Origin: SAR202 cluster bacterium bin90 | Lineage (GTDB): Bacteria > Chloroflexota > Dehalococcoidia > Lucifugimonadales > JADFKI01 | Direction: 5' to 3' | DNA length: 64,000 nt | NCBI GenBank assembly: GCA_002238855.1 | Contig: MPND01000012.1 | Span: 36,198-100,197 of the forward strand | Shown here: piece after piece, positions 24,745-33,308 of the stretch | Numbering within the stretch: the first letter of the stretch is position 1 | How the letters are laid out: every line of letters begins with the position of its first letter | Notes under the pieces: model-generated | The model's input: only the letters and a program-made list of their open reading frames with translations | Database searches by the model: none | Told to the model about the DNA's origin: nothing | Program-made: the position numbers and the translations under genes

Positions 24745-24804
24745 TTGCCTAACATTGGCTTGCCTGACATCATATTGCCTGACATCATATTGCCTGGCGC
24801 TGGG
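24745..24804 (+). repeat. Four 15-bp tandem repeats
   Basis: TTGCCTGACATCATA occurs perfectly twice (24760-24774, 24775-24789), flanked by diverged units TTGCCTAACATTGGC and TTGCCTGGCGCTGGG. It lies 20 bp before the exchanger gene. In one frame it encodes LPDII repeats, but no credible gene contains it. Confidence 0.7.
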
Positions 24805-24825
24805 GCCGAATTGGAGTAGTGTTCT

Positions 24826-26187
24826 TTGACAACTAACGCATCGACAACCAATGCATCTTACGGCAAACTCTGGGTTTCGGTAGCGCTGCTTGGGGGTGTG
24901 GGCATTCCCGGCGTGATAATCCGGTTTGCGGGACTTCACCTAGACCCGGCGCTGGAATCGCTGATATTCGGGGTGGGTATCATCGGGGCGGCGTTCCTGC
25001 TGTCGTGGGCGGCGGAGGTAGCACAGCTGGATGTGTCGGCGTCGTTCGCGATTGCGATTCTCGCGCTTATCGCGGTGATGCCGGAGTACATGGTGGAGGC
25101 GGTGCTCGCCTGGGACGCGGGCGAGGCGTTCAAACAGGTTGCGGTTATAGAGGGGGCGGTGCCGAAGGAGATGTCGCTTGCTGCCGCGAATGTCACTGGC
25201 GCTAACAGGCTGCTAATCGGGATTGGCTGGTCGGCAGTCATAATCATATTCTGGCTGAAGCGGCGCGCGGGGTTCGACATGCGTGGCCTGCTGAGGCTGG
25301 AACTGCCGATGCTGGTGGCCGCCACCCTGTTGACGATAGTCGTAGCGTTCAGCAAGTCGATACCGATATGGCTTGCCGCGGTATTCATTGGGGCGTACAT
25401 CTTCTACCTATGGAGAAGTTCAACGCAGGAGTCTGAGGAGCCGGACCTGCTGGGGGCGGCGGCGATTATAGCCGCGTTCAAGCCTCTGTACAGGCGGCTG
25501 TGGGTAGTGGCACTGTTCATTTACAGTGCAACAATTATCCTGATAGCGGCGGAGCCGTTTGTGCACGGACTTCGGGCGACTGGCGAGGCGCTGGGCATCA
25601 GTGAGTTCCTGCTGATACAGTGGCTTGCGCCGCTGGCGTCGGAGTCGCCGGAGATAATCGTGGCGGTGCTATTCGCGCTGCGGTCGAACCCGAACGACGG
25701 CTTGACAACGCTAATATCTTCGCAGGTGAACCAGCTCACATTGCTGGTGGGCAGCATTGTGGTGGTGTTCAGCATTTCGGCGGGGCAGCCGCTGAGCTTC
25801 CAGCTCGACTATTTCGAGGGCGGGTTCATCGAGAGGCTGAGTCAGCCATTTGGGTTGCAGTCGAGCGAGTTCCTGCTGACGGCGGCGGCTTCGGCATTTG
25901 GGCTTCTGCTGATTTCCACGCGCATCATCAAGGTATGGCATGGACTTGCGCTGTTCGGCATTTTCGGGGCGTACATGTTGACGCTGCTGTTTTTCCCGGG
26001 CATATTCGGCGGCGGGCATGATGTGGAGAACGTGCCGCTGCGCATGTGGGCGTCCGCGATAGTCTTTGGGCTTGCGGCGTTGCTGGTGGTATTCAACTGG
26101 CGGCGCGTGATTTATGTGTTCAAAGGGGTGCCGCACCCGGATGGGGATGCCGAGGGGATGCCCGGCGACCGGTCGGACTCTCCCTGA
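24826..26187 (+). CDS. CaCA-family sodium/calcium exchanger-like membrane protein
   Basis: 453 residues with about eleven transmembrane helices. Two alpha-repeat signatures of cation/calcium exchangers are present: IAVMPEYMVEAVLAW (about residue 87) and APLASESPEIIVAVLFAL (about residue 268), each with the conserved acidic residue after Pro that binds Ca2+. Asn in VTGANRLLIG and QVNQLTLLVGS are the second parts of the repeats. It probably extrudes Ca2+ in exchange for Na+ or H+. Start is TTG with GGAG eight bases upstream. The C-terminal 25 residues are soluble and acidic. Confidence 0.85.
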   Translation: MTTNASTTNASYGKLWVSVALLGGVGIPGVIIRFAGLHLDPALESLIFGVGIIGAAFLLSWAAEVAQLDVSASFAIAILALIAVMPEYMVEAVLAWDAGEAFKQVAVIEGAVPKEMSLAAANVTGANRLLIGIGWSAVIIIFWLKRRAGFDMRGLLRLELPMLVAATLLTIVVAFSKSIPIWLAAVFIGAYIFYLWRSSTQESEEPDLLGAAAIIAAFKPLYRRLWVVALFIYSATIILIAAEPFVHGLRATGEALGISEFLLIQWLAPLASESPEIIVAVLFALRSNPNDGLTTLISSQVNQLTLLVGSIVVVFSISAGQPLSFQLDYFEGGFIERLSQPFGLQSSEFLLTAAASAFGLLLISTRIIKVWHGLALFGIFGAYMLTLLFFPGIFGGGHDVENVPLRMWASAIVFGLAALLVVFNWRRVIYVFKGVPHPDGDAEGMPGDRSDSP

Positions 26188-26254
26188 TGCGATGTTGGTC
26201 TGGTATTTGGTATGATCCTGGCATGCGCCTTTTCTCTGACATGGAGAGATTGAT

Positions 26255-26812
26255 ATGACGACTACGAAAGAGAAACTGCTGACTGCCGATGACTTGCTGG
26301 AATTGCATAGCAAGGGCGTTCGAGGGGAATTGATACGGGGGGTGCTTGCAAAAACTATGGCGACTGGGGTTAACCATGGCAAGACTGCTGTGAATTTGAC
26401 CATCCTGCTAGGGAACTTCGTCAAACCTCAAGGGCTGGGGACTCTGGTGGCTTCTGATACCGGTATCCTGCTAGACGACGTGCGCCACACCGTTCGTGAA
26501 CCCGACATTGCCTATTTCCCCGCAGAGAAGATGCCTCTTGATGCCGATATCCCCGGATACTCTAACGTTATCCCTGACTTAGTAGTTGAAGTTGCTTCTC
26601 CAAATGATACGGTGCAGAGCATTTACGATAAGGCGCACATGTGGCGGTATTATGGAGTGGGTATAGTCTGGGTCGCCTATCCAGACTGGCGTGAAGTAGA
26701 AGTGTACTCGGCGGGTGGTTCGGTCGTTACTCTGGCTGAGAACGATGCGCTCGACGGCGGCGCTGTTCTGCCGGGCTTTTCGTGCAGGGTAAGTGAGATA
26801 TTCGACAACTGA
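26255..26812 (+). CDS. Uma2-family (DUF820) putative restriction-endonuclease-fold protein
   Basis: 185 residues of the Uma2 family with a PD-(D/E)xK-like core: LTADDLLELHSKGVRGELIRG, REPDIAYFP, PDLVVEVASPNDT and the helix SIYDKAHMWRYYGVGIVWVAYP. These proteins are numerous in Chloroflexota and cyanobacteria, usually as single genes of unknown role. The ATG has GGAGAG ten bases upstream, and a strong terminator follows the gene. AT content is somewhat higher than in the flanking genes. Confidence 0.85.
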   Translation: MTTTKEKLLTADDLLELHSKGVRGELIRGVLAKTMATGVNHGKTAVNLTILLGNFVKPQGLGTLVASDTGILLDDVRHTVREPDIAYFPAEKMPLDADIPGYSNVIPDLVVEVASPNDTVQSIYDKAHMWRYYGVGIVWVAYPDWREVEVYSAGGSVVTLAENDALDGGAVLPGFSCRVSEIFDN

Positions 26813-26858
26813 TAATTCTGATTTGACACTCCGCTAACGCGGACAGATTTCTTTGAAT

Positions 26859-26900
26859 ATGCCTGCTGAAAGCGTTATGCTTTAAAGCAGGCATTTTTTT
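26859..26900 (+). terminator. Intrinsic terminator after the Uma2 gene
   Basis: ATGCCTGCT (26859-26867) pairs with AGCAGGCAT (26886-26894), with a further AAAGC/GCTTT inner stem, followed by seven T residues. Confidence 0.9.
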
Positions 26901-26935
26901 GCTGTCTATACAGGCACTTGGAGAGTATTAGCACA

Positions 26936-29839
26936 ATGGCAACACAGGCGATGGAAGCGGACACGAGGGAGCTCGTCGAGGAGCTGCGGCGCAGTGTTAC
27001 GGGCGAGGTGCGCTTCGACAAGATGACTCGCATGCTGTACAGCACTGATGCGAGTATCTACCAGATCGAGCCTGTTGGTGTGGTGCTACCGAAGAGTGCG
27101 GATGATGTCATCGCAGTGCTGGAGACGGCTCACCGGTACAACCTGCCAGTGCTGCCGCGTGGCGGTGGGACTAGCCTTGCGGGGCAGACCGTGGCGAATG
27201 CTATCGTGATGGACTTTTCGCGGCATATGCGGGATGTGCTGGAGGTGAACGAGGAGGAGGGCTGGGTGCGAACTCAGCCGGGCATCATTCTTGACGAGCT
27301 GAACCACAAGATCAATTCGAGCGGGATGTTTTTCACGCCGGACCCTAGCACTAGCAGCAGGGGCAATGTGGGCGGCGCGCTGGGTAACAATTCGTGCGGG
27401 GCGCACTCCATCATGTGGGGGAAGACGGTTGACAATGTGGAGTCGCTGGATGTGGTGCTGTCGAACGGCGACCGGGCGCACTTCGGGGCGCTGGACGGGG
27501 CGCAGCTGGAAGCGAGGATGCGCGGTGAGAACCTCGAAGGTGACATATACCGCAAGGTGTTCGGGATAGGCGAGGCGCACCGCAACGAGATACTGGCGCG
27601 CTACCCGAAGATTCAGAGGCGCGTGTCGGGCTACAACCTGGACGAATTCGTGGGCGGCAGCGACTTCAATATGGCGCGGTTTGTGGTGGGGTCGGAGGGG
27701 ACGCTGGTTACGATCACGGAGGCGAAGCTGAAGCTGGTGAGGAAGCCGAAGCTGAGGGCGCTGTCTGTGATCCACTTCCATGACCTGATCGAGTCCATGG
27801 AGGCGACGGTCGCGACGCTGGAGATGGAGCCGGCTGCGGTGGAGCTCATCGGCAGCATGATAATCAAGCAGGCGCAGAGCAATCTGGCGTACTCGCGGAT
27901 TACGGACTTCATCGAGGGCGAGCCAGAGGCGCTGCTGGTTGTGGAGGTGATAGCAGAGACGGAGCCTGAGTTGATGGCGAAGCTGGAGCGGCTGGAGGCG
28001 CGGGTGAAGCGCGAGGGGTTGGGGTACGCGATGCCGAGGCTCATCAAGCCGTCGGATCAGGCGAAGGTGTGGGATGTGCGGAAGGCGGGACTGGGGTTGA
28101 TGATGAATGTTCCGGGTGATGCGAAGCCGCTGCCGTTCGTGGAGGACACGGCGGTGTCGCCGGAGAAGCTGCCGCAGTTCGTGAAGCGGTTCGATGAGAT
28201 TGTGCAGGCGCACGACACGGATGCGGGATACTATGGGCATGCGAGCGTGGGTTGCCTGCATATAAGGCCGCTCATCAATCTGAAGGATTCTGCCGATGTG
28301 GACAAAATGGTGTCTATATCGGACGAGATAAGCGACCTTGTGCTGGAGTACGGCGGGTCGCTGAGCGGGGAGCATGGCGACGGGCTTGTTCGCAGTCCGT
28401 ACAACGAGAAGATGTTCGGCAGTCAGATATACGACGCATTCCGCGGTGTGAAACGGGCGTTCGATCCCAATGGCATTATGAACCCGGGCAAGATCGTGGA
28501 TTCGCCACCGATGACGAACAGCCTGCGAATCAGCCCACAGTACCAGCCGTTGGAGATTGAGACAGCGTTTGCTTACAAGGAAGAGGGCAGTTTCGCGCAT
28601 GCGATAGAGATGTGCAACGGTCAGGGCGCGTGCCGCAAGGTTCTGGGTGGGACGATGTGCCCGTCGTACATGGTTACGCGGGACGAGGAGCATTCGACAC
28701 GCGGGCGTGCGAATGCGCTGCGCGGGGCGATGTCGGGTGCGCTGCCGCATGAGGCGCTGACGAGCGAGCGGATGATGGGAGTGATGGACCTGTGCCTCGA
28801 ATGCAAGGGGTGCAAGGCGGAGTGCCCGTCCAATGTGGACATGGCGAAGCTGAAGTACGAATTTCTTGACAAGTACAAGAAGAAGAACGGGTACTCGCTG
28901 CGGGACAGGATGATGGGCAATGTGGCGTTCTTCAACAAGCTGGCGTCGCCGCTGGCGCCGCTGACGAATCTGCCGCTGAAGTCGGCGATCGGCAAGGAGA
29001 TACTGGAACGGTACGCGGGCATCGACAAGCGGCGGGAACTGCCAATGCTTGCGAGCCAGACATTCCGACAGTGGTTCAGGGCGTCGGGTGGATCACCGGC
29101 GTCGGACGCGATGCACGGCACAGTGGTGCTGTTCCCTGATACGTTCACGAACTACAACCATCCTGAGCTGGGGATTGCGGCCGTGAAGGTGCTGCGGCAT
29201 CTCGGATACAGGGTTGTGCTGCCGGATGTGGGGTGCTGCGGGCGTCCGATGCTGTCGAAGGGGTTCATGGACAAGGCTAAGGCGAGTGCGCGGGCGAATG
29301 TGGACAGCGTGTACCCGCTTATCGAGCAGGGCGCGAAGATGGTGGGGCTGGAGCCGAGCTGCATTCTGAGCTTCAGCGACGAGTACGAGGACCTGCTGGG
29401 CGGCGATCCGAAGGCCAAGGCTATCGCGGACAACACGATGCTGATCGAGGAGTTCCTGCTATACGCGCAAGAGAGGAGCGGGGCGCCGCCGGAGTACACG
29501 AATCCGCCGGGGACGGTGCTGTTCCACGGGCACTGCCATCAGAAGGCGCTGGTGGGCACGCAGGCTGCGATGCAGGTGCTGAACACGATACCGGGATGTG
29601 ATGCGCGGGAGATTCAGACGGGGTGCTGCGGGATGGCAGGGTCGTTCGGGCTGGAGAAGGAGCACTACGACATCTCAATGGACATCGGGGAGATGGCGCT
29701 GTTCCCTGCGGTGCGGGCGCAGCAACAACAAGGTGAGTTCGAGCTGGTGATGGAGGGGGTTTCGTGCCGGCAGCAGGTGGAGCACGGGACGGGGAAGAGG
29801 GCGAAGCACCTGGTGGAGCTGCTGGCGGAGGCGATTTAG
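26936..29839 (+). CDS. FAD-linked oxidase / Fe-S fusion, D-2-hydroxyglutarate (or D-lactate) dehydrogenase type
   Basis: 967 residues. N-terminal FAD-binding PCMH domain (VVLPKSADDVIAVLETAHRY, LPRGGGTSLAGQTV, GGALGNNSCGAHS), FAD-oxidase C-terminal domain with GHASVGCLHIRPLI, then a ferredoxin-like region (MDLCLECKGCKAECPSNVDM) and CCG domains (DVGCCGRPML, HCHQKALVG, GCCGMAGSFGLE). This GlcD-GlcF fusion architecture and length match the YdiJ-like D-2-hydroxyglutarate dehydrogenases and some D-lactate dehydrogenases; electrons probably go to the quinone pool. The preferred ATG follows GGAGAG; an in-frame TTG lies 18 bp upstream. Co-orientation with the transhydrogenase homologue at 22277 suggests one metabolic theme. 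Confidence 0.88.
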   Translation: MATQAMEADTRELVEELRRSVTGEVRFDKMTRMLYSTDASIYQIEPVGVVLPKSADDVIAVLETAHRYNLPVLPRGGGTSLAGQTVANAIVMDFSRHMRDVLEVNEEEGWVRTQPGIILDELNHKINSSGMFFTPDPSTSSRGNVGGALGNNSCGAHSIMWGKTVDNVESLDVVLSNGDRAHFGALDGAQLEARMRGENLEGDIYRKVFGIGEAHRNEILARYPKIQRRVSGYNLDEFVGGSDFNMARFVVGSEGTLVTITEAKLKLVRKPKLRALSVIHFHDLIESMEATVATLEMEPAAVELIGSMIIKQAQSNLAYSRITDFIEGEPEALLVVEVIAETEPELMAKLERLEARVKREGLGYAMPRLIKPSDQAKVWDVRKAGLGLMMNVPGDAKPLPFVEDTAVSPEKLPQFVKRFDEIVQAHDTDAGYYGHASVGCLHIRPLINLKDSADVDKMVSISDEISDLVLEYGGSLSGEHGDGLVRSPYNEKMFGSQIYDAFRGVKRAFDPNGIMNPGKIVDSPPMTNSLRISPQYQPLEIETAFAYKEEGSFAHAIEMCNGQGACRKVLGGTMCPSYMVTRDEEHSTRGRANALRGAMSGALPHEALTSERMMGVMDLCLECKGCKAECPSNVDMAKLKYEFLDKYKKKNGYSLRDRMMGNVAFFNKLASPLAPLTNLPLKSAIGKEILERYAGIDKRRELPMLASQTFRQWFRASGGSPASDAMHGTVVLFPDTFTNYNHPELGIAAVKVLRHLGYRVVLPDVGCCGRPMLSKGFMDKAKASARANVDSVYPLIEQGAKMVGLEPSCILSFSDEYEDLLGGDPKAKAIADNTMLIEEFLLYAQERSGAPPEYTNPPGTVLFHGHCHQKALVGTQAAMQVLNTIPGCDAREIQTGCCGMAGSFGLEKEHYDISMDIGEMALFPAVRAQQQQGEFELVMEGVSCRQQVEHGTGKRAKHLVELLAEAI

Positions 29840-29851
29840 GGGGATTTTCGG

Positions 29852-30034
29852 CTAGTCGGATTCGTTCAATAGAGGCAGTTCATCCTCTGGGATACCGTAT
29901 TCTTTAGCAAGGGAACGCAATTTTGCGTTGTGGAGTTTGCGCATTGCTCTGCGGCTTTCGGCGCGACCTATCTCCAGGCCCTTCTCAAAGCCTTTCTCAA
30001 ATTGTCTCCTTTTGAACCATGCTGCAAGTACCAT
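29852..30034 (-). CDS. Truncated duplicate of the adjacent membrane/coil protein (60 aa)
   Basis: MVLAAWFKRRQFEKGFEKGLEIGRAE... corresponds residue for residue to the middle of the protein at 30067-30543 (MVLAAWVKRRQFEKGLEQGLEKG), lacking the N-terminal membrane helices. It lies 33 bp downstream of that gene on the same strand, so it looks like a partial tandem duplication with a diverged C-terminus (EYGIPEDELPLLNESD). Whether it is expressed is unclear; an ATG is present but no good ribosome binding site. Confidence 0.45.
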   Translation of the reverse strand: MVLAAWFKRRQFEKGFEKGLEIGRAESRRAMRKLHNAKLRSLAKEYGIPEDELPLLNESD

Positions 30035-30066
30035 GAATCCCTGTGCCTTGGTTGAATCAAGAGAGA

Positions 30067-30543
30067 TTAATCGCTTTCGGCTTCGCTCTTGTCATTGATC
30101 GGCAGTTGGTCGAAGGGGATGGGTCTTCCTTGTTGTTGGGCTTCCATGGCGTCTTTAGCCCAGGCGCGCATCTTGGCGTTGGCGCGCTTGCGCTCTTCGG
30201 CGCGGCCTTTCTCGACGCCCTTCTCCAAGCCCTGTTCTAAGCCCTTTTCAAACTGTCTCCTTTTGACCCATGCCGCCAGAACCATGATTCCCTCCGCTGA
30301 GATCACAACTATAAGTGAGTTTGCTGCCGCGCCCAGACTGATCGGCCCCGTCGCTATTATGATTTGAAGTATAGTATCGGTGAGCGCGATGTCGGTGCGA
30401 AGCCATAGTTGGTGATAGGCGCTGATGCCTATGCCCGCCACGCACTGCAGCCAAAACAAGGCGAGGAAAGCCCCAACCAACTCGGGACTGACGGTCGATA
30501 TGGGTACTCTATGCGCTAGCGATTCACGATTGATGCTTGCCAA
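30067..30543 (-). CDS. Membrane protein with EKG-repeat coiled tail (158 aa)
   Basis: Three hydrophobic segments (about 20-40, 52-70, 73-95) followed by a charged helical tail with a four-fold EKGxEKG-type repeat (RRQFEKGLEQGLEKGVEKGRAEERKR) and a soluble end. Start appears to be TTG (30541-30543). Same architecture as the 21799 protein. Unknown function; glycine-spaced charged heptads suggest homo-oligomerisation. Confidence 0.65.
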   Translation of the reverse strand: MASINRESLAHRVPISTVSPELVGAFLALFWLQCVAGIGISAYHQLWLRTDIALTDTILQIIIATGPISLGAAANSLIVVISAEGIMVLAAWVKRRQFEKGLEQGLEKGVEKGRAEERKRANAKMRAWAKDAMEAQQQGRPIPFDQLPINDKSEAESD

Positions 30544-30651
30544 GACCTATTATGCCAACACCAGAATTGAGCTGCCATCATAATAGTATAGCATCGCTGA
30601 ATCATCTGCAATATGCTGATGGTTCGAAGAAATCTTGGCAGGTGGGATAGT

Positions 30652-31599
30652 TTAGCCGAGGACTTCGAGGAGGGCGTCTTCGAGTTCTTCTATGGGTGCG
30701 AAGCCTTCGAAACGCTGGTGAATTATGCCGTCGCTCTTGACTACGAAGGACCACTCGGTACTGGGCAGGTTCCATTCCAAGACGGTAGAGGAGACGCGGG
30801 CGCGGGTGAGGTCGCCCTGGATTTCGTCGGGGTTGTCGAAGAAGTCTATGTGGATGAAGTTCGCCTGCCCCTTGTACTTGTCCTTGAGCTCGCTGAGGAC
30901 GTCTACCTGCGGACCGCAGACGGCGTTGGTGCAGAATGCGGGGCTTGCCATGACGATGACGGTGGGCATGCCGGACTGAACTGCATCGGCGATGCTGATC
31001 TGGTAGAGGTCGGTGTCCTGCAATGAGCCTGTGGTGAGCTGTTCGATGCTGTGGGTGGCAAGCGTCTTGCTGTTGCTCGCGGTTGCGGGCGCGCCGTTGG
31101 CGGGAGCCTCAGTTTGCTCGGGCACTTCGAAGCGCAGGTCGGCCCACAGGGTGTTGGCATCCTCGTCGAGGACTGCTATCTCCAAGCCCCAGTCACCGTG
31201 GGTGTCGAAGTCCATCTGGGCGGCGTAGAGGCCGCGCGTTCCGAGCGGGAAGGGTCTGAACAGGGCAACGGCAGAGTCGCGCATCTCTCCCTCGGTTGCG
31301 CCGTCGGGGTAGTGGTATGAAGTCAGGGTGGCGATTGGGGAGCGCACCAGGCCCTTCTGAGATGTTAGGACGACGGCGATCCGCTGCTCACCGATGCCAA
31401 GGTCTGGGGTGGCGAAGATCGCCTGCAAGCCGTCGGGGGAGACGGGACCCTTGATAAGCTCGACTTCGGTGAACTGCTCGCCTTCGCCTTCTTCGGTTGC
31501 TGCCTGCTCTGACGGGGCTGCTATGCTCTGGCATGCGACTGCCAGAAGCATAAGCAATGCCCCCAAGGTTATGCTGGCGCCAAGCCTCTTGACCCTCAT
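30652..31599 (-). CDS. Thioredoxin-fold lipoprotein with CxxxxCGPQ motif
   Basis: 315 residues from the ATG at 31597-31599 (AGGA nine bases upstream). A lipobox (LLAVAC) follows a basic N-terminus, giving a lipid-anchored periplasmic protein. Residues about 35-155 form an Ig-like/beta domain; the C-terminal part is thioredoxin-like with SPAFCTNAVCGPQVDVLSELKDKY, two cysteines four residues apart, and FIHIDFFDNPDEIQGDL. It has a clear paralogue at 58536-59533. Directly upstream on the same strand is another thioredoxin-family lipoprotein, so the pair probably act in periplasmic thiol or metal handling, perhaps oxidase copper-site assembly; that role is inference. Confidence 0.75.
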   Translation of the reverse strand: MRVKRLGASITLGALLMLLAVACQSIAAPSEQAATEEGEGEQFTEVELIKGPVSPDGLQAIFATPDLGIGEQRIAVVLTSQKGLVRSPIATLTSYHYPDGATEGEMRDSAVALFRPFPLGTRGLYAAQMDFDTHGDWGLEIAVLDEDANTLWADLRFEVPEQTEAPANGAPATASNSKTLATHSIEQLTTGSLQDTDLYQISIADAVQSGMPTVIVMASPAFCTNAVCGPQVDVLSELKDKYKGQANFIHIDFFDNPDEIQGDLTRARVSSTVLEWNLPSTEWSFVVKSDGIIHQRFEGFAPIEELEDALLEVLG

Positions 31600-31635
31600 A
31601 CTAACCATCCTGTAAATCTTGTACATCCTGTTATT

Positions 31636-33004
31636 TTAATTCGTGTCGTAGCCGGTTGGGGCCGGTTCGCCGCCGTCATACGCGCCGAAGGTGTAGGCGA
31701 ATAGCGAGAACTCGGGCGAGTTGGAGCTGAGCTTTAGTTCGTGGCTCTGGTACTCCGGTAGGTTGACTATGTGGTACATCCGCGCGGAGTCCACGACGAT
31801 GTATGCGTTGCCGTCGTCATCGTACATCACGTCGGTGCCTGCGGCCTCCGGGCTGATTGGCTCGTCGTTGAGCAGCACGCGCACGTCGTATTCGCCGCCG
31901 TTCACGGGCGACATCACTGCATTGACGCTGGTGGCGTTGAACTTGAGCGCGAGGTAGTCTTCGTAACTCTCTGTCTCGCGGGCGTGTACCAAGCGCTCGG
32001 ACTCGTTGCGCCAGAGTCCCTGCAGGTACAGGAAGTGGTTGCGGTACTCGCCTGGGTCAGTGTAGAAGATTTCGGCGTCTTCCTCTTCGTAGTACTCCTG
32101 GTGCAGCACATAGGGCGCGGAAGACAGTAGCGCGCTGTAGTTGCGCTCGAAGCCGGCGTATATTTCGCGGGTCAGGCCGGTCTCGCGATCAGTTCCTCGT
32201 ACTCTGTCGTCATATTCCGGCTCGGCAAGCGTGCTGGCGGAAATGTCGCTGAGGTCTGCGCCGGCCTCTTCGAGCAAGCCGCGAATCCAGAGTTCGGTCT
32301 CTTCATACGCGCCTTCGCCGAAGTGGGTGTAGCGGATGAGGCCGTCCTTATCCACAAGGTACTTGGCGGGCCAGTAGCGGTTGTTGAATGCGCGCCAGGT
32401 TCCGAAGTCATTGTCCTGTGCGATTGGGTATTCCAAGCCGAAGCCCTCTGAGGCTTCGATGACATTCTCGCGGTCCTTCTCGAAGTCGAACTCGGGTGTA
32501 TGGACGCCGACGATGACAAGGCCCTTGTCCGCGTACTTCTCGTGCCACGCCTTGATGTATGGCAGGGTGCGGATGCAGTTGACGCAGGTGTATGTCCAGA
32601 AGTCCACGAGGACGACCTTGCCGCGCTGCTCCTCGAATGTGATCGGCTCAGTGTTGATCCAACTTGAGATGCCGCGGATCTCGGGGACGGTCTGTTCACT
32701 GCCGGTGGCGGGCGTTACGATGCTTTCATGTGCGGACGCCTGCGGCTCGGCGGTCGGGGCCGCCTTTGTTGGCTCCGGTGTCGCCGTGTTGGCGGGCATT
32801 GGCGTGTTCGCGGGAGGGAGCGTGGCGGGTGGGGCTGGGGGTGGCGGGGCGGGGGGCGGCTGGCGGGGCGGTAGTCGTCTGCTGCGTCTGAGCGGGCGGC
32901 GCTTGGGTTGTCGCCTGTGGCTCCGACGAGGAGCAAGCGGCGAGAACGAAGGCTGCCGTGAGAAGCAGAGCGAGTGTCATAATGCCTATGCGAAGGGTCT
33001 TCAT
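31636..33004 (-). CDS. TlpA-like thioredoxin lipoprotein, reading frame broken in a poly-G tract
   Basis: The N-terminus (MKTLRIGIMTLALLLTAAFVLAACSSSEP, lipobox AAC) starts at an ATG (33002-33004) with GGAG eight bases upstream. The rest lies in another frame: a Pro/Thr linker, then an AhpC/TSA-TlpA domain with WTYTCVNCIRTLPY (CxxC active site), VGVHTPEFDFEKDRENV, and a C-terminal domain of about 190 residues like that following thioredoxin in DipZ-type proteins. The frames switch within about 32836-32865, a run of G-rich homopolymers, and joining them needs a one-base change. A sequencing or assembly error is the simplest cause; otherwise it is a pseudogene or phase-variable gene. Intact length would be about 455 residues. 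Confidence 0.75.
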
Positions 33005-33308
33005 TGAGGGCACTCCTGTTGTGTAATTACTCCGGTTGGACCTGTCTTGGCCTGATGTCCCGGTTTGAGGGGTTTCGTATGTTTAGATGCTTTTGTGTTG
33101 GGAAGGATTTTGAGGGGATGGATTCCGCTGAATGTACAGGTCCCGAGGTGTCGTCAGGAATGTAAGGGCTTTATGCTTCGTCTCCGCCTTGATAGCGTCC
33201 GCGACGAGGGTTATCATTCTTCGCAATCATTCATATTCCTACAGTAGTTGGAATAGCGGACTGAATTGATTGTAAATGCTGGAGAAGTAGATAAAAAGAG
33301 AGGCAAAC
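33005..33308. other. Divergent intergenic region, nothing recognised
   Basis: About 300 bp between the divergently read TlpA-like gene and the dehydrogenase at 33309. A 60-codon frame (33065-33247) has no ribosome binding site or recognisable composition. Confidence 0.5.

Noticed and set aside
24595..24819. 74-codon frame ending in LPDII repeats
   Set aside because: No ribosome binding site; the peptide repeat is simply the 15-bp DNA tandem repeat read in frame.
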